NCBI GenBank assembly: GCA_030630445.1
Contig: DAOVNC010000101.1
Span: 1-9,446 of the forward strand
Direction of reading: 5' to 3'
Length of the DNA stretch: 9,446 nucleotides
Source of the DNA: Kiritimatiellales bacterium
GTDB lineage: Bacteria; Verrucomicrobiota; Kiritimatiellia; Kiritimatiellales; Pontiellaceae
Part shown: piece after piece, positions 1 to 6,691 of the stretch
Position numbering within the stretch: the stretch's first letter is position 1
How the letters are laid out: each line of letters opens with the position of its first letter
The notes under the pieces: generated by a model
Databases searched by the model: none
What the model saw: only the letters and a program-made list of their open reading frames with translations
Told to the model about the DNA's origin: nothing
Program-made: the position numbers and the translations under genes

Positions 1-1
1 C

Positions 2-193
2 GATCTCGTCCGCAAGATGGCCGAGCAAGCCGATGAAGTAATCGTCCTTTCGGCCTCCAGCAAATTTGGCAAGCCCGGCTTTGCGCGCATTCTTCCGTTT
101 GATGGCGTGGACACGCTCATCACCGACGCCCAATTGAGCAGTGAATTTAAAGAAATATTAACCGATTCCAACGTACGCATTGTGAAGGCATAG
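2..193 (+). CDS. DeoR-family transcriptional regulator, C-terminal fragment
   Basis: The frame open from the window edge to the TAG at 191-193 gives 63 residues that match the end of the DeoR sensor domain. The diagnostic stretch is VIVLSASSKFGKPGFARI, followed by VDTLITDAQLSSEF and a short terminal strand (VRIVKA). In this family the C-terminal domain is an ISOCOT-like fold that binds a phosphorylated sugar, and the missing N-terminal helix-turn-helix binds the operator. Only 24 bp separate it from the E2 gene, with no visible promoter between, so it is probably the first or an early gene of the same transcript and likely autoregulates it. Regulators of this family usually control sugar or polyol catabolism, which fits the SorE-like and SDR genes downstream. 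The effector cannot be told from this fragment. Confidence 0.88.
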   Translation, partial: DLVRKMAEQADEVIVLSASSKFGKPGFARILPFDGVDTLITDAQLSSEFKEILTDSNVRIVKA

Positions 194-217
194 GAACCGC
201 AGATAAGGAGAATACTC

Positions 218-1552
218 ATGGCCACAGAAATACTTATGCCTCGGCAGGGACAGTCCGTTGAGTCCTGCATCATTATCGAATGGAAAGTGAACGAAGGCGA
301 CGTCGTGGCCGAAGGGCAGGCGTTGTGCGAGGTGGAAACCGACAAGGCGACCTTCGAAGTGGAGGCCACTGCCGCCGGCACCGTGCTCGGCATTTTCTAT
401 CCCGCCGATTCCGATGTCGACGTCCTTAAGGTTATTGCCGCTATTGGCGAACCCGGCGAAGATGTTTCGGGGCTGCGCCCCGAAACATCTGAGGACAGCG
501 ATCAGAAGACAGAGGACCGTGCTCCGGTGGCGGTTGCTGTCGCACCGGTTGCAACAGAAGTTCCGACCTCTGACCTCCGACCTCTGACCTCTGGAGATTC
601 CTCAGGCGTTTCTCCTCGTGCTCGCAACCTGGCTGCTGAAAAGGGTGTCGATCCATCCTCCCTTGCCGGCTCCGGCCCGAACGGGCGCGTGATTGAACGC
701 GATGTTGCTGCGGCCCAGCCGGGCGCTGTTTCTCCTGCCGCACAGGCGAAAGCCGCCGCCGAAGGATTGGTGGTTCCAAGCCGTGGAAGCGGCATCGGCG
801 GGCGCGTGTTGGCATCCGACCTGACGGCTGTTGCCTCGCTGGACTTTCCGGGTAATACCACTGAAATCCCCGTTAAAGGGATTCGCAAGATTGTGGCGGG
901 TCGCATGTTGTCTTCGCTTCAGAATACGGCGCAGTTGACGCTCAACACGTCCGCCGATGCACGCTCGATTCTGGGTTATCGCGCGAAATGCAAGGCCGCG
1001 TCGGAAGAAGCTGGGGTCGGAGGGATCAGCATCAACGATACCACGCTCTACGCCACCCTTAAAACGCTCGCCGAATTTCCCGAGCTCAATGCCCATTGGC
1101 TGGGCGACAAGATGGTGCAGTTCGAAAACGTCCACCTCGGCTTTGCGGTCGATACACCGCGTGGCCTGATGGTTCCGGTGATCCGCTTTGCCAACTTGAT
1201 GACGCTCAAACAGCTCTCCGCCGAAACCAAGCGGTTGGCCACGGCTTGTATCGAGGGCACGGTTGATCCCGACGCGTTGACGGGCGGAACGTTCACGGTC
1301 ACCAATCTCGGCACGATGGGCATCGAAAGCTTTACGCCGGTGTTGAATGCGCCGGAGGTTGGAATCCTTGGTATCTGCGCCATCCTGCCGAAGCCGGTCA
1401 TGAACGGTTCCGACGTTGAGTTTGTTCCGCACATGGGGCTTTCGCTCACCTTCGACCATTGCGCGGTCGATGGCGCACCCGCCGCCAAATTCCTATCCCT
1501 GCTACGCCAGAAGTTGGCCGACTTTGAATTTGAACTTACTCTTGAGAGATAA
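218..1552 (+). CDS. 2-oxo-acid dehydrogenase complex E2, dihydrolipoamide acyltransferase
   Basis: This 444-residue protein is the core of a pyruvate/acetoin/branched-chain type dehydrogenase complex and would transfer an acyl group from lipoamide to CoA in the cytoplasm. Domains in order: one lipoyl domain (about 1-79, lipoylated K43 in ETDKATFEVEA); a charged, proline/alanine-rich linker (80-130); a peripheral subunit-binding domain (131-163, SPRARNLAAEKGVD then GPNGRVIERDV); a second, more degenerate copy (171-203, SPAAQAKAAAEGL then GIGGRVLASDL); and the catalytic domain (about 214-444). The active-site motif is DHCAVDG (H414, D418), where the usual form is DHRxxDG. GTFTVTNLGTMGI and APEVGILGI are also typical of the catalytic domain. 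The start is fixed by AAGGAG at 205-210, 7 bp before ATG. E3 follows 4 bp downstream and E1 after that. The linker is partly encoded by a hairpin and a repeat element. Membership of the family is certain; the acyl substrate is not. Confidence 0.95.
   Translation: MATEILMPRQGQSVESCIIIEWKVNEGDVVAEGQALCEVETDKATFEVEATAAGTVLGIFYPADSDVDVLKVIAAIGEPGEDVSGLRPETSEDSDQKTEDRAPVAVAVAPVATEVPTSDLRPLTSGDSSGVSPRARNLAAEKGVDPSSLAGSGPNGRVIERDVAAAQPGAVSPAAQAKAAAEGLVVPSRGSGIGGRVLASDLTAVASLDFPGNTTEIPVKGIRKIVAGRMLSSLQNTAQLTLNTSADARSILGYRAKCKAASEEAGVGGISINDTTLYATLKTLAEFPELNAHWLGDKMVQFENVHLGFAVDTPRGLMVPVIRFANLMTLKQLSAETKRLATACIEGTVDPDALTGGTFTVTNLGTMGIESFTPVLNAPEVGILGICAILPKPVMNGSDVEFVPHMGLSLTFDHCAVDGAPAAKFLSLLRQKLADFEFELTLER
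460..490. repeat. Perfect 14-bp inverted repeat with 3-nt loop inside the E2 gene
   Basis: Bases 460-473 (AGATGTTTCGGGGC) and 477-490 (GCCCCGAAACATCT) are exact reverse complements around the loop TGC. The hairpin encodes residues 81-91 of the E2 protein, exactly where the lipoyl domain ends and the flexible linker begins. It abuts the heptamer repeat element starting at 491. There is no T-tract after it and the reading frame continues, so it does not look like a terminator. It may be part of the same inserted element, or an mRNA structure that slows the ribosome between domains; both readings are inference. Confidence 0.85.
491..590. repeat. Inverted heptamer-array element, translated within the E2 linker
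   Basis: The right half (563-590) is four consecutive heptamers: CCGACCT, CTGACCT, CCGACCT, CTGACCT, that is, an exact 14-bp tandem duplication. The left half (491-518) is four heptamers, GAGGACA, GCGATCA, GAAGACA, GAGGACC, which align in heptamer register with the reverse complement of the right half (about 20 of 28 positions agree). A 44-bp spacer (519-562) separates them. The whole element is read in frame as linker residues 92-125, including SDLRPLTS, which is low-complexity and has no counterpart expected in E2 proteins. The architecture of four units, spacer and four inverted units recurs at 5378-5443 and 7767-7873. The left half has diverged, so this copy looks older or has been shaped by coding constraints. 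Confidence 0.75.
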
Positions 1553-1556
1553 AACG

Positions 1557-2900
1557 ATGAGCTATGACATTATAATAATTGGAGCGGGACCGGGCGGCTA
1601 CGAAATGGCCGAGCGCGCGGGGCATAAAGGCCAGAAGGTGCTTCTGATCGAGAAGGCGAACTTGGGGGGTGTGTGCCTGAACCACGGCTGCATCCCGACG
1701 AAAACCCTGCTCAATTCTGCCAAGCACTATGTGCATGCGAAGGAAGCGCCGGAGTTTGGTGTTACTACAGGAGAGGTCAGCTTCGACCTGTCCAAGGCGA
1801 TGGCCTGGAAGCAGGAAGTGATCGAAACGCTGCGCGGCGGCATTGCCGGCATGATGAAAAAGAACAAGGTCGAGGTCGTGACCGGCGAAGCCAAGCTGCT
1901 CGGGTCGGGCAAGGTGCAGGTGGGCGATACGGTCTACGAAGGCACCAACGTGGTGATTGCCACCGGGGGTTCGCCGTTTGTTCCGCCGATCCCCGGTGCC
2001 GACCAGCCGCATGTCATGACCAGCAAGGGAATCCTGAGCGTTGAAAAGATACCGGAGTCGCTGGTGGTGATTGGCGGCGGCGTGATCGGCATCGAGTTTG
2101 CCAGCTTTTTCAGCAGTTTAGGTGTGAAGGTCGACGTCATTGAAATGCTGGACGAAATTATCCCGTTCATGGATGTCGGGCAGGCCAAGCGCTTCCGTGC
2201 CGCTCTGCGCGGCAAGATTGGCTTCAACCTCGGTTGCCGTGTCACGGCCATCGACGGCCACGACGTGAAGTACACGACCAAGAAGGGCGAGGAAAAGTCG
2301 ATCCATGCCGACGTGGTGCTGATGTCGGTAGGTCGTGCGCCAAACCTTTCGGGCATGGGCTTCGAGGAAGCCGGGCTGGACTTCGACCGAAGCGGCATCA
2401 AAACTGACGACCAGCAACGCACCAATCTGCCGAATGTCTACGCCATTGGCGATGTGACCGGAAAATCGCAGCTCGCCCATTCCGCCACCCGCATGGGCGA
2501 GGTGGCGCTCAATACGATCCTTGGAAAGAAGGACAGCTTCCGTACGAACGCGATTCCGTGGGCGGTCTATTCCATGCCCGAAATCGCGGGATGTGGCCTG
2601 ACGGAAGAGCAGGCCAAGGAGGCTGGATATAACGTTAAAACGGCCTCGCTTCCGCTACTCATGAGCGGACGTTTTCTCGCTGAAAACGGCAAGAAAGGCC
2701 CTGGCCAAGTGAAGGTAGTCAAGGATGCCGATACCGATGTGCTGCTCGGTGTGCACATGTTTGGCGGAATCTGCTCCGAAATAATTTGGGGTGTGGCGGC
2801 CATGATTGAATCCGAACTAAGAGTAAAAGATATTCAGGAAATCGTCTTCCCGCACCCGACCGTTGGCGAAGTCATTCGCTCAACGATGTTTCAATTTTAA
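1557..2900 (+). CDS. lpdA: Dihydrolipoyl dehydrogenase (E3)
   Basis: This 447-residue flavoprotein would reoxidise the dihydrolipoyl arm of E2 and pass electrons to NAD+. The N-terminal FAD-binding motif is GAGPGG (9-14). The redox-active disulphide is CLNHGC (C40, C45) inside GGVCLNHGCIPTK. The NAD-binding Rossmann motif is VVIGGGVIGIEFASF, and the second FAD contact is VYAIGDVTGKSQLAHSA. The C-terminal dimerisation domain ends with HPTVGE (H433, E438), the His-Glu pair that acts as base in the partner's active site. The frame is open upstream to an ATG at 1416, but the first 47 residues from there overlap E2 coding sequence and resemble nothing. The ATG at 1557 starts directly at the first beta strand and has GAGAG about 8 bp before it. 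It lies 4 bp after the E2 stop, so translation is probably coupled. The length is slightly below the usual 460-475 residues, with all catalytic parts present. Confidence 0.96.
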   Translation: MSYDIIIIGAGPGGYEMAERAGHKGQKVLLIEKANLGGVCLNHGCIPTKTLLNSAKHYVHAKEAPEFGVTTGEVSFDLSKAMAWKQEVIETLRGGIAGMMKKNKVEVVTGEAKLLGSGKVQVGDTVYEGTNVVIATGGSPFVPPIPGADQPHVMTSKGILSVEKIPESLVVIGGGVIGIEFASFFSSLGVKVDVIEMLDEIIPFMDVGQAKRFRAALRGKIGFNLGCRVTAIDGHDVKYTTKKGEEKSIHADVVLMSVGRAPNLSGMGFEEAGLDFDRSGIKTDDQQRTNLPNVYAIGDVTGKSQLAHSATRMGEVALNTILGKKDSFRTNAIPWAVYSMPEIAGCGLTEEQAKEAGYNVKTASLPLLMSGRFLAENGKKGPGQVKVVKDADTDVLLGVHMFGGICSEIIWGVAAMIESELRVKDIQEIVFPHPTVGEVIRSTMFQF

Positions 2901-2923
2901 AACGATCAAACAGGAGAAAACCA

Positions 2924-5377
2924 ATGCCAAAAGATCAAGTGATATGCCCGAAAGAAACCCGCAAGGCGGGCGAGATTACCTTCAAGCCAATTCCTGTGAT
3001 GCAGTACAAATCGGACTATAAGAAGGAAGAGAAGAAATACGGAAAAGAGCGTCTGGTCAAGATGTACTACGACATGCTCGTGATCCGCGAATTCGAAACG
3101 ATGCTCAACCAGATCAAGGTTCAAGGTTCGTACGAGGGAATGGAATACAACCACCCCGGTCCGGCCCACTTGTCGATCGGTCAGGAAGCGGCGGCGGTTG
3201 GCCAAGCAGTTCACTTGGATACCGACGACTACATCTTTGGATCGCACCGTTCGCACGGTGAAATCCTGGCCAAGTGCCTTTCGGCGGTTAACCTGCTGGA
3301 TGATGACAAACTGACGCAGATCATGGATGAGTTTTTCGATGGCGCGACCGTGAAAGTGGTTAAGGATGGTTCGCATAATAGTGTGAAGGATTTGGCCGAA
3401 GATTTTGTGCTCTACGGAACGCTGGCTGAAATTTTTGCGCGCCAGACCGGCTTTAACAAGGGGCTCGGCGGTTCGATGCACGCCTTTTTCATTCCATTCG
3501 GCTCCATGCCCAACAATGCGTTGGTTGGTGGATCCGGTGATATTTCGGTCGGCTCGGCCATGTTCAAGTTGATCAACCGCAAGCCGGGCATCGTGATTGC
3601 CAACATCGGCGATGCCTCTTTGGGTTGCGGCCCGGTTTGGGAGGGTTTCTGGATGTCGGCGATGGATCAGTACCGCGAGCTGTGGGATGACGAGTTTGGC
3701 TCCCCTCCGGTGTTGTTCAACATCATGAACAACCACTATGGAATGGGCGGACAGACCAACGGCGAAACCATGGGCTACGACATGGTGGCGCGTATCGGCG
3801 CAGGCATTAATCCCGATCAAATGCACGCCGAGCGTGTCGATGGCTACAACCCGCTGGCCGTGGCCGATGCCACTGCGCGCCAGAAGGAAACCCTGCTGGC
3901 TGGAAAGGGCCCGGCGTTGCTCGACGTGGTGACCTATCGCATCTCCGGCCACTCGCCGTCCGATGCCTCATCCTACCGATCGAAAGAGGAGATGGAGCTG
4001 TGGGAAGAGGCGGATTGCATCAAGGAGTTTGGCGACTATCTCATCAGCAACGGAGCCATGACCGAGGCGGATGCCGAGACCATGAAGGAAGACATTGTGG
4101 CCAAGGTTTCCAAAGCCATGAAGTTGGCCATCGATGAAAGCGTTTCGCCCTATTCCGATGTCAATCAGATCGAAGGCATGATGTATTCCAACGGCAAGAT
4201 GGAAAAGTTTGATGACCGCGAGCCGGACGTTCTCGAAAAGCTAGAAGACAATGCCCGCGTTAAGAAGCTGAAGCGCAAGGAGCGCTATGCCTTCGATGCG
4301 GATGGAAAACCGTTCAAGGCCAACAAGCTCTACACCTATCGCGACGGCATCTTCGAAGCGATGGCGCACCGGTTCTACACCGATCCGACCATGATTGCCT
4401 ACGGCGAAGAAAACCGCGACTGGGGAGGGGCGTTTGCCTGCTACAACGGGCTGACCGAAGCGATTCCGTACCACCGCCTGTTCAACTCGCCGATCTCCGA
4501 AGGCGCGATTGTTGGTTCCGCTTGCGGCTATGCCCTGAGCGGCGGTCGTGTCTGTGCCGAGCTGATGTATTGCGACTTCATGGGCCGCGCCGGCGATGAA
4601 ATCTTCAACCAGATTTCCAAGTGGCAGTCCATGTCCGCCGGCATCCTGAAAATGCCGCTGGTGCTCCGCGTTTCCGTGGGCAACAAATATGGCGCGCAGC
4701 ACTCGCAGGACTGGACGGCAATGGTCAACCACATTCCGGGTTTAAAGGTCTACTATCCGGCCACCACCTACGATGCCAAGGGCATGCTCAACCTCGCGCT
4801 GGCGGGCACCGATCCGGTCATCTTCTTCGAATCGCAGAAGACCTACGGTATCGGTGAAATATTCGAAGAAGGAGGCGTTCCGGAAGGCTACTACGAAACG
4901 GAGGAGGGCGAACCCGCCATCCGCAAGCAGGGCAAGGACCTAACCCTCATCACCCTCGGGCCGGTGCTCTACAGCGGCATGAAAGTCGTCGACGAGATGA
5001 AGCGCAACTATGGAATGGAGGTCGAGCTGATCGACCTGCGTTTCGTCAACCCGCTCAACTACGACAAGCTCGTCGAGTCCGTCAAGAAGACCGGTCGTGT
5101 TGTGCTGGCATCCGACTCCGTCGAACGCGGTTCCGCCATGCACAATATTGCGGCAAACCTCACCTCCCTGTGCTTCGATCACCTCGACGCGCCGCCGGTG
5201 GTCATCGGTGCCAAAAACTGGATCTCGCCCGCCGCCGAAATGGAGACCGACTACTTCCCGCAGGCCAGCTGGATCATCGACGCCATCCACGAGCGCATCG
5301 TCCCGTTGCCGGGGCACACCGTTGCGCACAACTACACCATGGGCGAAATGAAGCGGATTGCGCGGTTGGGAGTATAA
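2924..5377 (+). CDS. Fused E1 alpha-beta thiamine-dependent 2-oxo-acid dehydrogenase
   Basis: This 817-residue protein joins the E1 alpha (about 40-410) and E1 beta (about 470-795) subunits in one chain through a charged linker. E1 would decarboxylate a 2-oxo acid, or cleave a hydroxyketone such as acetoin, on thiamine diphosphate and acylate lipoyl-E2. Alpha landmarks: GSHRSHGE (106-113), GGSMHAFF (182-189), the diphosphate/metal motif from GDAS (229-232) to MNNHYGMGG (268-276), and YRISGHSPSDASSYRS (338-353). Beta landmarks: GEENRDWGG, SPISEGAIVG with E526 at the cofactor-activating glutamate position, QHSQD (H593), PGLKVYYP and the C-terminal domain with GRVVLASD. Oddities: GDA replaces the usual GDG, and an extra 45 or so residues lie between HRSHG and GGSMH. 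The start has AGGAG at 2912-2916, 7 bp before ATG, and lies 23 bp after lpdA. Fused E1 proteins are known in several phyla. The substrate is undecided between pyruvate, branched-chain acids and something else. Confidence 0.93.
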   Translation: MPKDQVICPKETRKAGEITFKPIPVMQYKSDYKKEEKKYGKERLVKMYYDMLVIREFETMLNQIKVQGSYEGMEYNHPGPAHLSIGQEAAAVGQAVHLDTDDYIFGSHRSHGEILAKCLSAVNLLDDDKLTQIMDEFFDGATVKVVKDGSHNSVKDLAEDFVLYGTLAEIFARQTGFNKGLGGSMHAFFIPFGSMPNNALVGGSGDISVGSAMFKLINRKPGIVIANIGDASLGCGPVWEGFWMSAMDQYRELWDDEFGSPPVLFNIMNNHYGMGGQTNGETMGYDMVARIGAGINPDQMHAERVDGYNPLAVADATARQKETLLAGKGPALLDVVTYRISGHSPSDASSYRSKEEMELWEEADCIKEFGDYLISNGAMTEADAETMKEDIVAKVSKAMKLAIDESVSPYSDVNQIEGMMYSNGKMEKFDDREPDVLEKLEDNARVKKLKRKERYAFDADGKPFKANKLYTYRDGIFEAMAHRFYTDPTMIAYGEENRDWGGAFACYNGLTEAIPYHRLFNSPISEGAIVGSACGYALSGGRVCAELMYCDFMGRAGDEIFNQISKWQSMSAGILKMPLVLRVSVGNKYGAQHSQDWTAMVNHIPGLKVYYPATTYDAKGMLNLALAGTDPVIFFESQKTYGIGEIFEEGGVPEGYYETEEGEPAIRKQGKDLTLITLGPVLYSGMKVVDEMKRNYGMEVELIDLRFVNPLNYDKLVESVKKTGRVVLASDSVERGSAMHNIAANLTSLCFDHLDAPPVVIGAKNWISPAAEMETDYFPQASWIIDAIHERIVPLPGHTVAHNYTMGEMKRIARLGV

Positions 5378-5443
5378 CGTACCGAGTATTGCGTACTGCG
5401 TATTGTTCTTCGGGCCAATACGAAATACGCAGTACGTAATACG
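5378..5443. repeat. Intergenic inverted heptamer-array element between E1 and PHP genes
   Basis: It begins at the first base after the E1 stop codon. The left array is CGTACCG, AGTATTG, CGTACTG, CGTATTG (5378-5405). A 10-nt spacer TTCTTCGGGC follows (5406-5415). The right array (5416-5443) is CAATACG, AAATACG, CAGTACG, TAATACG, which in reverse complement is again CGTAYTN-type heptamers. A 19-nt stretch (5386-5404) pairs with 5424-5442 with one mismatch. The inner heptamers 5399-5405 and 5416-5422 also pair perfectly around the 10-nt loop. With no T-tract behind it, it is unlikely to be an intrinsic terminator. It fills nearly the whole 75-bp gap, and the rest (5444-5452) is the PHP ribosome binding region. 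Confidence 0.85.
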
Positions 5444-5446
5444 GAG
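5443..5446 (+). promoter_or_regulatory. Ribosome binding site of the PHP gene, overlapping the repeat end
   Basis: GGAG lies 6 nt before the ATG at 5453 and supports that start. Its first G is the last base of the final heptamer (TAATACG). If the element folds in mRNA, the stem reaches to 5442, right against the Shine-Dalgarno bases, so folding could influence initiation. That influence is inference; the overlap is seen directly. Confidence 0.6.
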
Positions 5447-5452
5447 TGGAAA

Positions 5453-6691
5453 ATGAATCTTGCAAAACCCAGTGGAGTAATTCAGACCGACGAGGTCAAC
5501 AACCACGTCCACTCGACCTATTCATTTAGTCCCTATGCCCCGGCAGAGATTCCGGTGCGGGCGAGGGCGGCTGGACTGGGTACCGTTGGGATCATGGACC
5601 ACGATTCGGTGTCGGGATGCGCGGAGTTCCTCGAGGCCTGCAAGGAGATCGGTATGGCCGGTACCGCCGGTTTCGAGATGCGCGTGAACATGAACGGTAC
5701 GTCGATGGAGGGGCGCAAGACCAATAACCCCGACGAGCCGAATGTTTCGTACATCGCGCTGCACGGCATTCCGGCCACGCAGTTCAACGTGGTGGAAGAA
5801 TTCTTGAAGCCGATCCACGACGCACGTATTGTCCGCGACCGCAAGGAGGTTGAAACGCTCAACGTGGTTCTCGCGGAACGCGGAGCGCCAACGCTCGATT
5901 TCGATGCCGACGTGGCGGCGATTTCGGAAGCGACCAATGGCGGTTCGATCACCGAACGGCACATTCTCTATGCGCTGTCGCTCAAGTTGATCGAGGTGCA
6001 TGGGAAAGGGCAGGCGCTGGTTGATTTTGTCGAAGGACCGCTGCAGGTTCCAATGGCTGGAAAATTGCGTGAGTTGTTGCTGGATGTTGAAAATCCGCAC
6101 TATGCCTACGATCTGCTGGGCGCGTTCAAGGCTTCGTTGGTTCCCGAGTTTTTCATTGTGTCGGGATATGACGAATGCATCCCGGTTTATGATGCCGTCA
6201 AGTTTGCCAACGAGATTGGTGCGATCCCGGCCTATGCCTATTTGGGCGATGTCGGCGAATCGCCGACGGGCGACAAGAAAGCGGAAAAATTCGAGGACGA
6301 TTTTCTCGACGAGCTGGTGGCCGAATTGGCAGAAATCGGCTTCAAGGCCATCACCTACATGCCGCCGCGCAACACTCGGAAGCAGTTGGCGCGCCTGCGG
6401 AAGCTTTGTCGGAAACATGGTCTGATGGAAATTAGCGGCGTGGACATCAACAGTTCGCGCCAGAGCTTCAACTGTCCAATCCTGCTGGAGCCGGAGTTTA
6501 GGCATTTGACCGATGCGGCCTGGGCGCTCATCGCGCACGAAAAGCTGGCGGCGGCCGACCCAAAACGGGCACTTTTCAATCCGGATAATCCGATGGCCTC
6601 GCTTGCATTGGAAGAGCGCATTGCAAAATACTCAACCCTTGGAAAAAAGATCGATCACACCCAACCCGAAAAGGCGATTGAATTGATATGA
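5453..6691 (+). CDS. PHP-domain protein with altered metal-ligand motifs
   Basis: This 412-residue protein opens with a PHP (polymerase and histidinol phosphatase) fold: NHVHSTYS (H18, H20), IMDHDSVSG (D49, H50), GFEMR (E75), H104 in IALHGI and RHI (H170). PHP enzymes usually hydrolyse phosphoesters with two or three metals, so a sugar-phosphate phosphatase would suit the neighbourhood. Two later ligand motifs differ from the common form: where AHPG is expected the sequence reads PAYAYLGD (259-266), and where a GSDFH-like motif is expected it reads SGVDINSSRQSF (328-339), keeping D331 but with N333 at the final histidine position. Upstream of that is YMPPRNTRKQL (302-312), which looks like a conserved family signature rather than decay. 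The chain is longer than a minimal PHP phosphatase (about 270 residues). Its stop overlaps the SDR start by 4 bp. Fold call is good; reaction unknown. Confidence 0.78.
   Translation: MNLAKPSGVIQTDEVNNHVHSTYSFSPYAPAEIPVRARAAGLGTVGIMDHDSVSGCAEFLEACKEIGMAGTAGFEMRVNMNGTSMEGRKTNNPDEPNVSYIALHGIPATQFNVVEEFLKPIHDARIVRDRKEVETLNVVLAERGAPTLDFDADVAAISEATNGGSITERHILYALSLKLIEVHGKGQALVDFVEGPLQVPMAGKLRELLLDVENPHYAYDLLGAFKASLVPEFFIVSGYDECIPVYDAVKFANEIGAIPAYAYLGDVGESPTGDKKAEKFEDDFLDELVAELAEIGFKAITYMPPRNTRKQLARLRKLCRKHGLMEISGVDINSSRQSFNCPILLEPEFRHLTDAAWALIAHEKLAAADPKRALFNPDNPMASLALEERIAKYSTLGKKIDHTQPEKAIELI

Noticed and set aside
194..217. Promoter or operator between the deoR fragment and E2
   Set aside because: The gap is 24 bp and holds only the AAGGAG ribosome binding site; there is no room for a full promoter.
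491..590. CRISPR-like repeat array
   Set aside because: The units are 7 bp without unique spacers between them, inverted in the second half, and lie inside a coding region.
602..1459. Long antisense open frames opposite the E2 gene, and similar ones opposite E1 (2906-3952), PHP (5522-6538), SDR (6808-7746) and the sorE-like gene (8657-9403)
   Set aside because: They give Arg/His-rich, motif-free proteins lying exactly opposite well-supported genes, as expected from third-position GC bias.
1416..1556. Upstream start for dihydrolipoyl dehydrogenase at 1416
   Set aside because: It would add 47 residues overlapping E2 with no homology; the ATG at 1557 begins right at the FAD-binding strand and has a ribosome binding site.
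5378..5443. Intrinsic terminator after the E1 gene
   Set aside because: The stem is long but AT-rich and no T-tract follows; the internal heptamer periodicity fits a repeat element better.
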